64,000 nt of DNA from Enterobacteriaceae bacterium (GCA_902363335.1 CABIZV010000003.1:95397-159396), one strand, 5' to 3'; shown: positions 50,680 through 59,370, numbered from the stretch's first letter. The notes: a model not told the origin generated them from the sequence alone. Made by a program: numbers and translations.

Positions 50680-52017
50680 ATGTCTGATATCGATCCTTCA
50701 ACACTGGCGTCACAGCTTGCAGGTTATGACATCCTTGCACTGCAAAATTCGATCAGCAAACAAACGTCGACCCTGGAAGCGCAAAATAAAGCGCTGGCCT
50801 CTCTGCGCACCTCGCTGACCACTTTCCGCAGCGCGATTACGGCGCTGAACTCGTCCAGCGCCAGCGTGTTGAAAAACCTTGCGACCATGAACCAGGAAAA
50901 TATCGCGACCATTAATGCGAGCGCCAGCGCGCGTAAGGGGACCTATAGCCTGAACGTCACCCAGCTGGCATCCGCCCAGCAGAAAGGGTTTGAAGGTCTG
51001 ACGGATGACTCGATTAAAAATGCCTCCGGCACGCTGAAAATCAGCCTCAACGGTGAAGACATTGAGATTGATATGGATGGCCTGGATAGCCTGGCTGATT
51101 TTGCCGACGCGATTAACAAAACCGATTTCCCGAGCGCGTCAAATAGTGGTTCTTCGACTGCGACCACGGCTCAAAACGGCATCACCGCATCATTGATGCG
51201 CGTGAACGGCGAGGTTTCGCTGATCCTCAACAGCGACCAGAGCGGTGAGAAGTACGATATCCAGATGGATACCAGCGGCATGACTGCCGGTACCGACATC
51301 TTTGATAAACCACAGGTTATCACCGAAGGTAAAGATGCGAAATTCACGCTGGGTGATTTAAATAAAGAGTACTCCAGTAGCTCTAACACCCTGGACGAAC
51401 TGGTCGATGGTGTCTCCATTAAGCTCACCGGCACCACCGAAGCGGGAAAGCCGCTGATTATCTCTATTGATACCGATACGACTGAAACCAAGGCGCAAAT
51501 CCAGACCTTCATCGATGCCTATAACACCCTGCAGGACACCATCTCCGGGCTAACCGCGAGCGGCAGCGGCAAGGCGGATTCACGCGGGGCCTTCGCCGGC
51601 GATGCCAGCATCTCCTCACTGAGCAGTGAGTTGAGCAATATGCTGCGCGGCACTTTTGGCGATCAGAACATGAGCAAGTTCGGTATTGCCGCCGACAAAG
51701 ACGGCAAGCTCTCGATTGATTCTGACGTGCTGGAAAAGCAGCTCAAGAACGACCCACAGACCGTTGCGCAATTCTTTAACGGCAATGACGGGCTGATTAA
51801 GAAAATGGATAAGTCGCTGGATAAATACCTCAGCACCAGCAGCGGCTTGCTGAAAGGTCGTCAGGACACCCTCGACCGCCAGCAGACCGATATCGACACC
51901 AAAACTGAAAAAATGAACGCGCGCTATGAGTCGTCCTACAACCGCTACCTCAAGCAGTTCACGCAGTTGCAGAAGCTGATGACGCAGATGAACAACACCA
52001 CGAGTATGTTTAGTTAA
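50680..52017 (+). CDS. lafB: Lateral filament cap protein LafB (FliD family)
   Basis: A 445-residue filament cap (E. coli FliD 468). N-terminal LASQLAGYDILALQNSISKQTSTLEAQNKALASLRTSLTTFRSAITAL and C-terminal SGLLKGRQDTLDRQQTDIDTKTEKMNARYESSYNRYLKQFTQLQKLMTQMNNTTSMFS are typical FliD helices. ATG 50680 has GGAG upstream; the earlier ATG at 50653 lacks one. First gene downstream of the sigma-54 promoter. Confidence 0.95.
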   Translation: MSDIDPSTLASQLAGYDILALQNSISKQTSTLEAQNKALASLRTSLTTFRSAITALNSSSASVLKNLATMNQENIATINASASARKGTYSLNVTQLASAQQKGFEGLTDDSIKNASGTLKISLNGEDIEIDMDGLDSLADFADAINKTDFPSASNSGSSTATTAQNGITASLMRVNGEVSLILNSDQSGEKYDIQMDTSGMTAGTDIFDKPQVITEGKDAKFTLGDLNKEYSSSSNTLDELVDGVSIKLTGTTEAGKPLIISIDTDTTETKAQIQTFIDAYNTLQDTISGLTASGSGKADSRGAFAGDASISSLSSELSNMLRGTFGDQNMSKFGIAADKDGKLSIDSDVLEKQLKNDPQTVAQFFNGNDGLIKKMDKSLDKYLSTSSGLLKGRQDTLDRQQTDIDTKTEKMNARYESSYNRYLKQFTQLQKLMTQMNNTTSMFS

Positions 52018-52038
52018 CGCTAAGGGAATTGATCTTTA

Positions 52039-52431
52039 ATGTACGGTAATGAGCAGGAAGGCTACGGCCTGTACCAGCAATCCGATCTGGCGATTCAGGC
52101 TGCCGCAGCGAATCCACACCAACTGGTGTTGATGCTGTTCAACGGCCTGATGGATGAACTTGTCCGCGCCAAAAGTCACATCGCGGCACGCCGCTTTGAA
52201 CGCAAAGCGCAGAGCGTCAATAAGTGCATTGATATTCTCAATGCGCTGACCAGCGCGCTGGACTTTGAAAAAGGCGGCGAACTGGCGCTGAGTCTGGCAA
52301 ACCTGTACGACTACTGTGTCTATCGCCTGTATGACGCCAGCAACAAGCTTTCGGTAGAGAATATTGAAGAGATTGAAGTGATCCTCGGCAATATTCAGGA
52401 TGGCTGGGAAAACATGGGCCAGACGGCATGA
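52039..52431 (+). CDS. lafC: Lateral flagellin chaperone LafC (FliS family)
   Basis: The 130-residue chaperone that keeps LafA unpolymerised before export. SDLAIQAAAANPHQLVLMLFNGLMDELVRAKSHI (residues ~14-47) contains the FliS hallmark (hyLYdgal...). The GGELALSLANLYDYCVYRLYDASNKLSVENIEEI segment matches the second half. E. coli FliS is 136 residues. It overlaps lafD by four bases. Confidence 0.94.
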   Translation: MYGNEQEGYGLYQQSDLAIQAAAANPHQLVLMLFNGLMDELVRAKSHIAARRFERKAQSVNKCIDILNALTSALDFEKGGELALSLANLYDYCVYRLYDASNKLSVENIEEIEVILGNIQDGWENMGQTA

Positions 52432-52733
52432 ATACGCTACATGTCGTGCAAACGCTGACCCGGGCGCTGCGTCAGGCGACGGAAGATCACAACTGGCCCG
52501 CGGTACAAAACGTTGACGCCAAAATTGCCGAATTGCTGCCAGCAATTCGGCAAAACACGCTGTCAGCGGCCGAGCATCAGGCGCTCGATGCGTTAAAAAA
52601 AGTGCATCAGCAGGCGCGTGATTACTGCCAGGGGCAGAGCGATATCCTCGCCGCCAAAATGAACCTTGCGGCCCGTAACCGGGAAGGGGCTACGGCCTAC
52701 GCCCAGTTTATGGACGATGAGGGAATGCGCTAA
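52428..52733 (+). CDS. lafD: LafD, small helical chaperone-type protein (FliT position)
   Basis: A 101-residue helical protein between the FliS-like and FliK-like genes, the usual position of FliT, the cap-protein chaperone. Sequence similarity to FliT is not obvious, but size and helix-rich composition (HVVQTLTRALRQATEDHNWPAVQNVDAKIAELLPAI) fit. It matches lafD of described lateral clusters by position. ATGA-type overlaps on both sides couple it to lafC and lafE. Confidence 0.75.
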   Translation: MNTLHVVQTLTRALRQATEDHNWPAVQNVDAKIAELLPAIRQNTLSAAEHQALDALKKVHQQARDYCQGQSDILAAKMNLAARNREGATAYAQFMDDEGMR

Positions 52734-53803
52734 TGGATATTCTCAATCTTCCTCAGGGTTCAATGAACGGTTCCGGCCTGCCTGCACAGGCCCAGCCGAT
52801 TGCCGGACAGACCGCAGACACCGCCAATGCTCAGACCACGACCGGTTTTAGCGATGCACTGCTAAACGTGGTGGATTCGCTCATGGTGGGCCAGCGGTTG
52901 AAACCTGCTCGCGATATCAGCATCAACTCGCAGCCGCTCTCACTCGACGAGGATGATGACGCTCTGACCGACGACCTGTCCGGTACGGATTCGCTGCTTA
53001 AGATGAACTCCCAGCAGCAGCTGCTGGAAACGCTGCTGATGACCAGCCAGATGCCGGTACAAGCGGCCCATTATCTGGGCGCGGGAACGGCGGTCGATGA
53101 TGCGCTGATGGCGAATGCACAGCCGACGATGGCAGCACAGACGTTATCGATGGGCTTTACGCCATCGCTGTTGCAGCAACATCTGACTCCTGCGGCGACG
53201 GCAACCGGTGCCAGTAATGCGGACACGGCGGCTAACATCCTGCCGGGTAGCCAGCCTGTCTCCCCTACGCTTATGACGGCCATGACGACAGTCGCGCCGT
53301 TACCAACGCAGGCGCTGGATACCGGTAATAGCTCGACGCCGGTCACCTCAACATCGTCCGTACCGGTGACCACCTTGAAGATGGATGCCGAGCCTTCACG
53401 CTGGAGCGAGCAGTTGCACAGCGCACTGGGCGACCGTTTGCAGGTACAGGTAAAGCAGCAGATTCAGCACGCCACCATTCGTCTGGATCCACCGGATATG
53501 GGCAAGATAGATATCTCCATGCAGGTAGATAACGGACGCGTGCAGGTGCAAATCAACGCCAGCCACGCTGAGGTATATCGTGCCTTGCAGCAAACCAGTA
53601 ACGACCTTCGCCAGAGTCTGACGGAACAAAACTTTGTTCAGGTCAACGTGCAGGTGTCCTCGCAGTCTGGAGGCCAACAGCAGGGCAAACAACAACACTT
53701 TACCGAACAACACTCGGCCATTCAGGCCGGCGCGGAAATGGAAGCTCATGCCGCGGCTTCACGCGATCGCCGTGAAGATGATTCGGTTCTCATGACGGTA
53801 TAA
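52733..53803 (+). CDS. lafE: Lateral hook-length control protein LafE (FliK family)
   Basis: A 356-residue molecular ruler that triggers the LfhB specificity switch. The N-terminal two thirds are low-complexity, rich in Thr/Ala/Pro/Gln. The conserved C-terminal domain (residues ~220-320) reads EQLHSALGDRLQVQVKQQIQHATIRLDPPDMGKIDISMQVDNGRVQVQINASHAEVYRALQQTSNDLRQSLTEQNF, typical of FliK. Length is close to E. coli FliK (375). Confidence 0.92.
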   Translation: MDILNLPQGSMNGSGLPAQAQPIAGQTADTANAQTTTGFSDALLNVVDSLMVGQRLKPARDISINSQPLSLDEDDDALTDDLSGTDSLLKMNSQQQLLETLLMTSQMPVQAAHYLGAGTAVDDALMANAQPTMAAQTLSMGFTPSLLQQHLTPAATATGASNADTAANILPGSQPVSPTLMTAMTTVAPLPTQALDTGNSSTPVTSTSSVPVTTLKMDAEPSRWSEQLHSALGDRLQVQVKQQIQHATIRLDPPDMGKIDISMQVDNGRVQVQINASHAEVYRALQQTSNDLRQSLTEQNFVQVNVQVSSQSGGQQQGKQQHFTEQHSAIQAGAEMEAHAAASRDRREDDSVLMTV

Positions 53804-53816
53804 GACACAGAAAATT

Positions 53817-54290
53817 ATGAATGCAAAAACTCTCGCCTTCGGCCTCATTATCGCGCTCGTTACCGCCATGCTGGCGGCGGGCATGACGGTAGTGGGAACG
53901 CATCTGCTGCGCATGGATGAATCCACCGGCAGCAGCTTCTTATCCGGCATGTTCTCAAGCTCCGCGAGCGAATCGCCGGTGGAGTTCGTGGAAATTAAAA
54001 ATGTGGTCATCACGCTGAAAGGTAAAACGCAGGCTGAACGCTACCTGCTGCTGGAGCTGAACCTGGCGACCAATAACCCGGAAGATACCCGTCGCGCGCA
54101 GGACATGATCCCGGCGGTACGCGGTGCCACGGTCAGTTTGCTGTCCGATATGGACTACAACGATGTGCGTTCGATGAACGTGAACGAACTGCATGACAAA
54201 TTGATGACCGCCTACGCCAGCCGTTTCAAAAGCCTGAAGATGAGCGTGCCGTTTAACGACGTCATCATCAGCAAAATGGTCTTCCAGTGA
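53817..54290 (+). CDS. lafF: Lateral stator-associated protein LafF (FliL family)
   Basis: A 157-residue protein with one N-terminal membrane helix (LAFGLIIALVTAMLAAGMTVVG, residues ~6-27) and a periplasmic stomatin-like domain (VEFVEIKNVVITLKGKTQAERYLLLELNLATNN...). E. coli FliL is 154 residues. In other bacteria FliL rings surround the stator. Here it lies in the motor operon rather than next to lfiM. Confidence 0.9.
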   Translation: MNAKTLAFGLIIALVTAMLAAGMTVVGTHLLRMDESTGSSFLSGMFSSSASESPVEFVEIKNVVITLKGKTQAERYLLLELNLATNNPEDTRRAQDMIPAVRGATVSLLSDMDYNDVRSMNVNELHDKLMTAYASRFKSLKMSVPFNDVIISKMVFQ

Positions 54291-54309
54291 CAGACAGGCC
54301 GCAACAGAA

Positions 54310-55005
54310 ATGATGGATTTTATTGCGAGTGACACCCTGACCCCGGCTGATGAAGCGCGCTACGTTAGCGCGTATTTACCGTTGGTTAATCGGGTGGTCA
54401 AGCAGCTTTCGTACCAGACCAGCAGCGTTATCGACCGCGAAGATATGGAGCAGATTGCCTTGATGGGTCTGCTGACTTCACTGCGTCGCTACGGGCATCC
54501 GGACGAACAGTTTGCGGCCTATGCCGTACAGCGTATTCGCGGTGCGGTGCTGGATGAACTGCGTCTGCTCGACTGGCGTCCGCGCCGTCTGCGACAAAAG
54601 ACGCACAAACTGAACGACGGTATCCGCGAAATTGCGCGCCAACTCGGGCGGACGCCCAGTTTCGAGGATATTAACCGCCATCTGTCGATCACGGCAGAAG
54701 AGTACCAGGAATATTTATTGCTGGATTGTGCCAAAACGATAGAGAGCCTGGATGAGCTGTTAGGCAATGACGTCCACGCTGTAGCCCTGGACAGTCGTCC
54801 GATGGAGGACGAAGTGGTCGTCAGCCGGACGTTGCGCAGTGCGCTGGCAGCTCTGGACGAGCGTGAACAGCTGATCCTGACGCTTTATTACCAGCATGAG
54901 ATGAGCCTGAAAGAGATTGCCCTGGTGCTTGATTTAACCGAAGCCAGGGTGTGTCAGCTCAACAAGAAAATCGCCCAAAAAATTCAGTCTTTTTTCGAGA
55001 AATAA
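54310..55005 (+). CDS. lafS: Lateral flagellar sigma-28 factor LafS (FliA family)
   Basis: A 231-residue RNA polymerase sigma factor for late lateral genes such as lafA. Region 2 (YLPLVNRVVKQLSYQTSSVIDREDMEQIALMGLLTSLRRYGHPDEQFAAYAVQRIRGAVLDELRLLDWRPRRLRQ, about residues 17-95), region 3 and region 4 (LTLYYQHEMSLKEIALVLDLTEARVCQLNKKIAQKI, ~190-225) are intact. LfgM is the expected anti-sigma factor. Confidence 0.96.
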   Translation: MMDFIASDTLTPADEARYVSAYLPLVNRVVKQLSYQTSSVIDREDMEQIALMGLLTSLRRYGHPDEQFAAYAVQRIRGAVLDELRLLDWRPRRLRQKTHKLNDGIREIARQLGRTPSFEDINRHLSITAEEYQEYLLLDCAKTIESLDELLGNDVHAVALDSRPMEDEVVVSRTLRSALAALDEREQLILTLYYQHEMSLKEIALVLDLTEARVCQLNKKIAQKIQSFFEK

Positions 55006-55011
55006 AGAGTT

Positions 55012-55875
55012 ATGCAAAAACTACTCGGTATCATCATCATCATGGCGTGTGTGGTCGGCGGCTTTATTATGTCGGGCGGTCACCTCTCTTCATTTTGGCA
55101 GCCAGGTGAAATTATCATCATTCTGGGGGCCGGTATGGGGGCGATGGTCCTCGCCAACCCGCGTGCCGTTCTGGCGGAAATGTACCGCCAGTTTCGCGGC
55201 ATCATGCGCAAAAACGAATACACCAACGAGTACCAGCGCCAGCTGCTGATGCTGCTTTATGAACTGCTGGAACTGGTGCAGGACGGCGGCCTGAAGGTGC
55301 TAGATGAGCACATTGAATCGCCGGAAAACAGCGCGCTGTTCCAGAAGTACCCGTTGATGCTGCGCGATAACGCGCTGGTGACGTTTATCTCCGATAACTT
55401 CCGCCTGATGGCAATGGGCAAGATTAACGAGCACGAACTGGAAGGGATCCTTGAGCAAGAGCTTGGCGCAATGGAAGAGAACCTGTTGCAGCCGTCACGC
55501 TCTTTGCAGCGTACCGCAGAAGCGATGCCGGGCTTTGGTATTTGTGCTGCGGTACTGGGGATCATCATCACCATGCAGTCAATTGACGGCTCTATCGCGG
55601 TCATTGGCGTGAAAGTTGCGGCGGCGTTGGTCGGCACCTTCCTTGGCGTTTTCTTCTGCTACTGCCTGATGGATCCGGTGGCGAACGCCATGGAACAGCG
55701 CACCAAAAAACAGATCGCGGTACTGGAATGTGTGCGTACCGTGCTGGTCAATCACGTCGCGGGTAAACCAACCCTGCTGGCGGTGGATGCCGGTCGTAAA
55801 ATGCTGCCAATGGATACCAAGCCGACATTTGCCACGCTCGACGGTTGGGTCAACCAGATGGTGGGTGAAGTCTGA
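55012..55875 (+). CDS. lafT: Lateral stator protein LafT (MotA family)
   Basis: A 287-residue inner-membrane stator subunit with four helices (about residues 5-25, 30-50, 170-190 and 200-225). QYLLMLLYELLELVQDGGL and LMLRDNALVTFISDNFRLMAMG lie in the cytoplasmic loop, whose charged residues contact LfiG. MPGFGICAAVLGIIITMQSIDGS carries the proline near helix 3 typical of MotA. Lateral motors of this class are proton-driven in known cases; ion choice here is inferred. Its stop overlaps lafU by one base. Confidence 0.95.
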   Translation: MQKLLGIIIIMACVVGGFIMSGGHLSSFWQPGEIIIILGAGMGAMVLANPRAVLAEMYRQFRGIMRKNEYTNEYQRQLLMLLYELLELVQDGGLKVLDEHIESPENSALFQKYPLMLRDNALVTFISDNFRLMAMGKINEHELEGILEQELGAMEENLLQPSRSLQRTAEAMPGFGICAAVLGIIITMQSIDGSIAVIGVKVAAALVGTFLGVFFCYCLMDPVANAMEQRTKKQIAVLECVRTVLVNHVAGKPTLLAVDAGRKMLPMDTKPTFATLDGWVNQMVGEV

Positions 55876-56804
55876 TGCGTAGCCGCAACAAAGAACACAC
55901 CACTATCATTAAACGCTCCTCGCGCAAAAGCCATGAAGCGATGCATGGCGGCGCGTGGAAAGTGGCCTTTGCCGACTTCACGTTGGCAATGATGGCGCTG
56001 TTTATGGTGCTGTGGATTATGGGCGCGGTCACCGAAGAAGAACGTAAAGAGATTGTCTCGCTGTTAAACGGCGAGTCTATTTTTGACGGTAACACCATTA
56101 CTCCGGTCACCCAAAAAGACGGTAGCGGCGGCCAGGTTGCACTGATTGCCGGGCGACAGCCAAAGCAAAAAGAGCAGCCTAAAGAGGCGGCGGGAAAAGG
56201 CGCGGAGCTTACCAGTCAGGCGAAAAAAACCGAAAGCCTCGACGAGATTAACGCCCGTTCGCGCAGTGAAATTGACGATCTGGCGCGCACCATCATGAAG
56301 ATCACCTCAGCTTACGACGCGCAGGCCAACCTGAAAATGGAGATTGTTCCGCAGGGGTTACGCATTCTGATAACTGACGATCAGAAGCGCGAAATGTTCC
56401 AGCGCAGCAGCGCCATTCTGACGCCGTTCTTTAAACGTCTGCTGACGGAATTTGCTCCTGAGCTTAATAAGATCGACAACAAAATCATTATCACCGGACA
56501 CACCGACGCCACGCGTTTTCGCGATCAGGTGTTGTACAACAACTGGAATCTCTCCGGTGAGCGTGCGATGCAGGCGCGCTCGGTGCTCGCCAATAATGGT
56601 CTGGATGTCAGCAAAATTTTGCAGGTGAGCGGCATGGCTGACCAGATGTTACTGGATCCGCAGCATCCGCTGAGCTCGGCTAACCGACGCATTGAAATCA
56701 TGGTGTTGACGCATTCGGCCAGCGATTCGCTCTACCAATTCTTCGGTCAGCACGGTGAGAAAGTCCTCAAGCCGCTGGCTGACAAGATCAGCCAAAACCG
56801 TTAA
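55875..56804 (+). CDS. lafU: Lateral stator protein LafU (MotB family), full length
   Basis: A 309-residue stator subunit. GGAWKVAFADFTLAMMALFMVLWIMGAVTEEERKEI (residues ~20-55) has the membrane helix with the ion-binding aspartate in ADF. The C-terminal OmpA-like peptidoglycan-binding domain contains ITGHTDATRFRDQVLYNNWNLSGERAMQARSVL and SSANRRIEIMVLTH. It is intact here, unlike E. coli K-12, where the locus survives only as remnants (fhiA/mbhA). It ends the lafB-U operon. Confidence 0.95.
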   Translation: MRSRNKEHTTIIKRSSRKSHEAMHGGAWKVAFADFTLAMMALFMVLWIMGAVTEEERKEIVSLLNGESIFDGNTITPVTQKDGSGGQVALIAGRQPKQKEQPKEAAGKGAELTSQAKKTESLDEINARSRSEIDDLARTIMKITSAYDAQANLKMEIVPQGLRILITDDQKREMFQRSSAILTPFFKRLLTEFAPELNKIDNKIIITGHTDATRFRDQVLYNNWNLSGERAMQARSVLANNGLDVSKILQVSGMADQMLLDPQHPLSSANRRIEIMVLTHSASDSLYQFFGQHGEKVLKPLADKISQNR

Positions 56805-56820
56805 CCAGATAGCTATCGTT

Positions 56821-57615
56821 GTGAAAAGTTTCTTCCTTACCATCCTTTTTGTACCTGTTCGGGCGGCCTTAGCCCGTCAGGTACCTTTTTTTTCTCTTAT
56901 TTTGATGCTGCTGATGCCGATTGGCTACGTCAGCGCAAAGCCTCAGCCGTTAAAGACGCCTGAAACCAAAACGGAAAGTGAAGCGCAAAAGCGCAAACAA
57001 AACCGTATACGCCTGCTTGCGGGCGCTTTGAAACGCAAGGCCGTTGTCCCGCCGACGCCGGAACAAAAGCGTCGTGAGATCGCGCAAAAGCTTGCCGAGC
57101 GTGCGCAAAACCGCGAAATGCTCGCCATGCATAGCCGCTGGAAGCCCGGCAGCCTGGGCGGTTCAGAAACCCTGTGGAATGACGTGCAGGATGGTAAGAC
57201 CGTCGCCAAATCGACGAAACCGCAAAAAAGCTTCCGCTTGCGCACCGTGTTGAATCGTCTGGAAAACCAGCTGGGTAAACCGTATCTGTGGGGCGGAAAC
57301 AGCCCTACGGAAGGTTTTGATTGCAGCGGGTTGGTGTTTTACGCCTTTAACCATGTGCTGGACCGCAAGCTACCGCGCACCGCTAACGGCATGTACCGCG
57401 ACGATGGCCTGAAATCGGTACACCAGGGCAGTCTGCGACAGGGCGATCTGGTCTTTTTCAATATTAACCGCCGTCCCGGAGCTGACCATGTCGGCGTCTA
57501 TCTGGGCGATGGTCGCTTTATCGAAGCGCCACGTACCGGGCTGAAAATTCGTATCAGCCAGCTGTCCGATGACTTCTGGCAATCACATTATCTTGGCGCT
57601 CGCCGCGTCCTGTAG
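56821..57615 (+). CDS. yafL: YafL-like NlpC/P60 peptidoglycan hydrolase
   Basis: A secreted cell-wall endopeptidase. The NlpC/P60 domain (residues ~140-260) has the catalytic cysteine in GFDCSGLVFYAFNHVL, the histidine in GADHVGVYLGDG and the third polar residue region after FIEAPRTG. The N-terminal half is a basic linker rich in Lys/Gln/Arg. Overall it matches E. coli YafL. The start is unsure: GTG 56821 gives a long signal peptide, but a strong terminator lies at 56851-56893 inside this stretch. ATG 56905 is the next start but leaves a short signal. In K-12 yafL also lies near the Flag-2 remnant, so the association is old. It may supply the wall-opening activity missing from LfgJ. Confidence 0.82.
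   Translation: MKSFFLTILFVPVRAALARQVPFFSLILMLLMPIGYVSAKPQPLKTPETKTESEAQKRKQNRIRLLAGALKRKAVVPPTPEQKRREIAQKLAERAQNREMLAMHSRWKPGSLGGSETLWNDVQDGKTVAKSTKPQKSFRLRTVLNRLENQLGKPYLWGGNSPTEGFDCSGLVFYAFNHVLDRKLPRTANGMYRDDGLKSVHQGSLRQGDLVFFNINRRPGADHVGVYLGDGRFIEAPRTGLKIRISQLSDDFWQSHYLGARRVL
56851..56893 (+). terminator. Strong rho-independent terminator after lafU
   Basis: GTACCTG and GGGC (56851-56857, 56861-56864) pair with GCCC and CAGGTAC (56872-56875, 56878-56884), followed by eight Ts. It ends the lafB-U transcript, and it overlaps the first codons of the longest reading of the yafL-like gene. Confidence 0.9.
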
Positions 57616-57662
57616 GACGGCAGCGGCGCTGTAAAAACACCTTTTGAATTGAGATTGTAACC

Positions 57663-58712
57663 ATGACCGCAACGCGCATGAAATTCGCCATTGATGATGG
57701 CTCAACTAACGTAAAAATCAGCTGGATTGAAAATGGCACCCTGAAAACCGTGGTGTCGCCAAACTCGTTCCGTAAGGACTGGAAAAGCGCGGCGCTGCTG
57801 CGCGGTCAGTCGGTGTACAACTACACCATCGGCACCACCAAATATACCTATGACGCCACCTCTGACAAGGCGCTGTCCACCACCCACATTGATTACCAGT
57901 ATGACGATCTGAATCTGTTGGCGGTGCACCACGCGCTGTTGCTGACCGGTATGACGCCGTGCGACGTGGAAGTGATTGTGACTCTGCCAATCACCCAGTT
58001 CTATAACCCGGATGACTGCCAGCGTAATGAGAGCCGAATTGAGGCGAAACGTCGCAACCTGATGCGTGATATCTCCCTGAATAAAGGTGAATTATTCCGC
58101 ATTGTTGACGTACAGGTCATGCCGGAAAGCCTGCCGGCCGCGCTGTCGCATTTGCTGAACTCCAACGTCACTGAATTCACCAAGTCACTGGTGATTGACT
58201 GTGGCGGCACCACGCTGGATATGGGCGTGATCGTCGGTGAATTTGACGATGTCTCAGCGATTTACGGCAATAACGAAATCGGCGTAGCGATGGTCACCGA
58301 CGCCACCCGTAAACTGCTGGCGGCGGCGGACAGCGACTCCAGCTACCTGGTGGCGAATGAACTGATTAAACGTCGCCACGATATGGAATTCGTTAAAAGC
58401 GTCATTAACGATGAATCGCGCATTGAAGAGATCCTCGAGCGCGTGGAGATTAAAATTCAGGAGCTGGGCGACCAGGTGGCCTACGAAGCGAAGAAATTCG
58501 CCAAAAACCCGAACCGCGTGTACCTGGTCGGCGGCGGCGCGCACCTGATTGAATCCGCAGTGCGTGAAACCTACACCACGCTTGGCGATCGCGTAGTGAC
58601 CATCGAAAACCCGCAGAGCGCGCTGTCTCGCGAAATCTGCCTGTACCATGCTGATACCGGCGTTGAAACCGTGGCTGCACCGCACATGGCTGAGGTGGGC
58701 GAAGATGAGTAA
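57663..58712 (+). CDS. ParM/StbA-type actin-like DNA segregation ATPase
   Basis: A 349-residue bacterial actin of the plasmid ParM family. Phosphate loop 1 is AIDDGSTNVKISW (residues ~9-21), followed by SPNSFRKDW as in R1 ParM. Phosphate loop 2 is SLVIDCGGTTLDMGV (~175-189), and the adenosine motif is RVYLVGGGAHLIESAV (~280). VYNYTIGTTKYTYDATSDKA and LAVHHALLLTGM also parallel R1 ParM closely. On plasmids such filaments push sister copies apart. Here the gene lies on what looks like the chromosome, next to lateral flagellar genes, with no replication or transfer genes around. It overlaps the StbB-like gene by 8 bases. Confidence 0.9.
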   Translation: MTATRMKFAIDDGSTNVKISWIENGTLKTVVSPNSFRKDWKSAALLRGQSVYNYTIGTTKYTYDATSDKALSTTHIDYQYDDLNLLAVHHALLLTGMTPCDVEVIVTLPITQFYNPDDCQRNESRIEAKRRNLMRDISLNKGELFRIVDVQVMPESLPAALSHLLNSNVTEFTKSLVIDCGGTTLDMGVIVGEFDDVSAIYGNNEIGVAMVTDATRKLLAAADSDSSYLVANELIKRRHDMEFVKSVINDESRIEEILERVEIKIQELGDQVAYEAKKFAKNPNRVYLVGGGAHLIESAVRETYTTLGDRVVTIENPQSALSREICLYHADTGVETVAAPHMAEVGEDE

Positions 58713-59370
58713 CAGCAGGCACATTCGCCGCGTAAATCTCTCGCTGCATTTGTCGCCGGAACATTCGCGCGCAGACCTGCGCGCGATGCTGCAACTGAAA
58801 AAATGGCACCAGTCGCTGAATCAATCGGGAAGCAACCCGGGCGATGCCAGCATGGAAATGCGCCGCTTTCATCGCAACGTCTATCTTGCGGGGCTACAGC
58901 TTCAACTGCTGAACCCGCAGTTATGTAGCCATGTCGCCGAAGCCATGGGGCGCGAAACGCTCACGCTCAATGAATTGTGCAATGAACTCGTAACCGCACA
59001 ATTGCTGCCGCTCCCCGTCAGCGAAGCCCCGGCGCCTGAGCCTGCGAGCGCAAGCGCCGATTTTAGCAAGCAGCAGCTGCGACAGATGCGGGCGTTGATG
59101 TCTGATGCCCTCCAGCGTCAACCTGCGCCAGCGGCGGTTGCCGATGATGCTTCGCGTGAGGAATTGACCTTGTTGCGTAGCGAAGTAGCGCAGCTTAAAA
59201 CCTTGCTCAACCAGCAAAATCTGCTGTTACAGCAGCTCAAAATGTCCGGTCGGGCTGCCGTATCCAGTACGGAAAATGTGAAAAACGGGCAGGCTGAGGT
59301 GCTCGAACTGAGCACGCTTGGTGCACCATCGCAGAAAATGAAGCAAATCCGCCAGAAAGGTATTTTTTAA
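58705..59370 (+). CDS. StbB/ParR-type partition adaptor protein
   Basis: A 221-residue partner of the ParM-like actin. RRVNLSLHLSPEHSRADLRAMLQLKKWHQS (residues ~8-37) resembles the N-terminus of plasmid stability StbB proteins, which pair with StbA/ParM. The C-terminal half has a coiled coil (REELTLLRSEVAQLKTLLNQQNLLLQQLKM, ~150-180). In plasmid systems this protein binds centromere iterons and the filament end. I see no iteron array upstream (57616-57662) or downstream, so its DNA target is unknown. ATG 58705 overlaps the parM-like stop. Confidence 0.75.
   Translation: MSNSRHIRRVNLSLHLSPEHSRADLRAMLQLKKWHQSLNQSGSNPGDASMEMRRFHRNVYLAGLQLQLLNPQLCSHVAEAMGRETLTLNELCNELVTAQLLPLPVSEAPAPEPASASADFSKQQLRQMRALMSDALQRQPAPAAVADDASREELTLLRSEVAQLKTLLNQQNLLLQQLKMSGRAAVSSTENVKNGQAEVLELSTLGAPSQKMKQIRQKGIF

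Noticed and set aside
57616..57662. Centromere (parC) upstream of the ParM-like gene
   Set aside because: Only 47 bases with no direct repeats or iterons.
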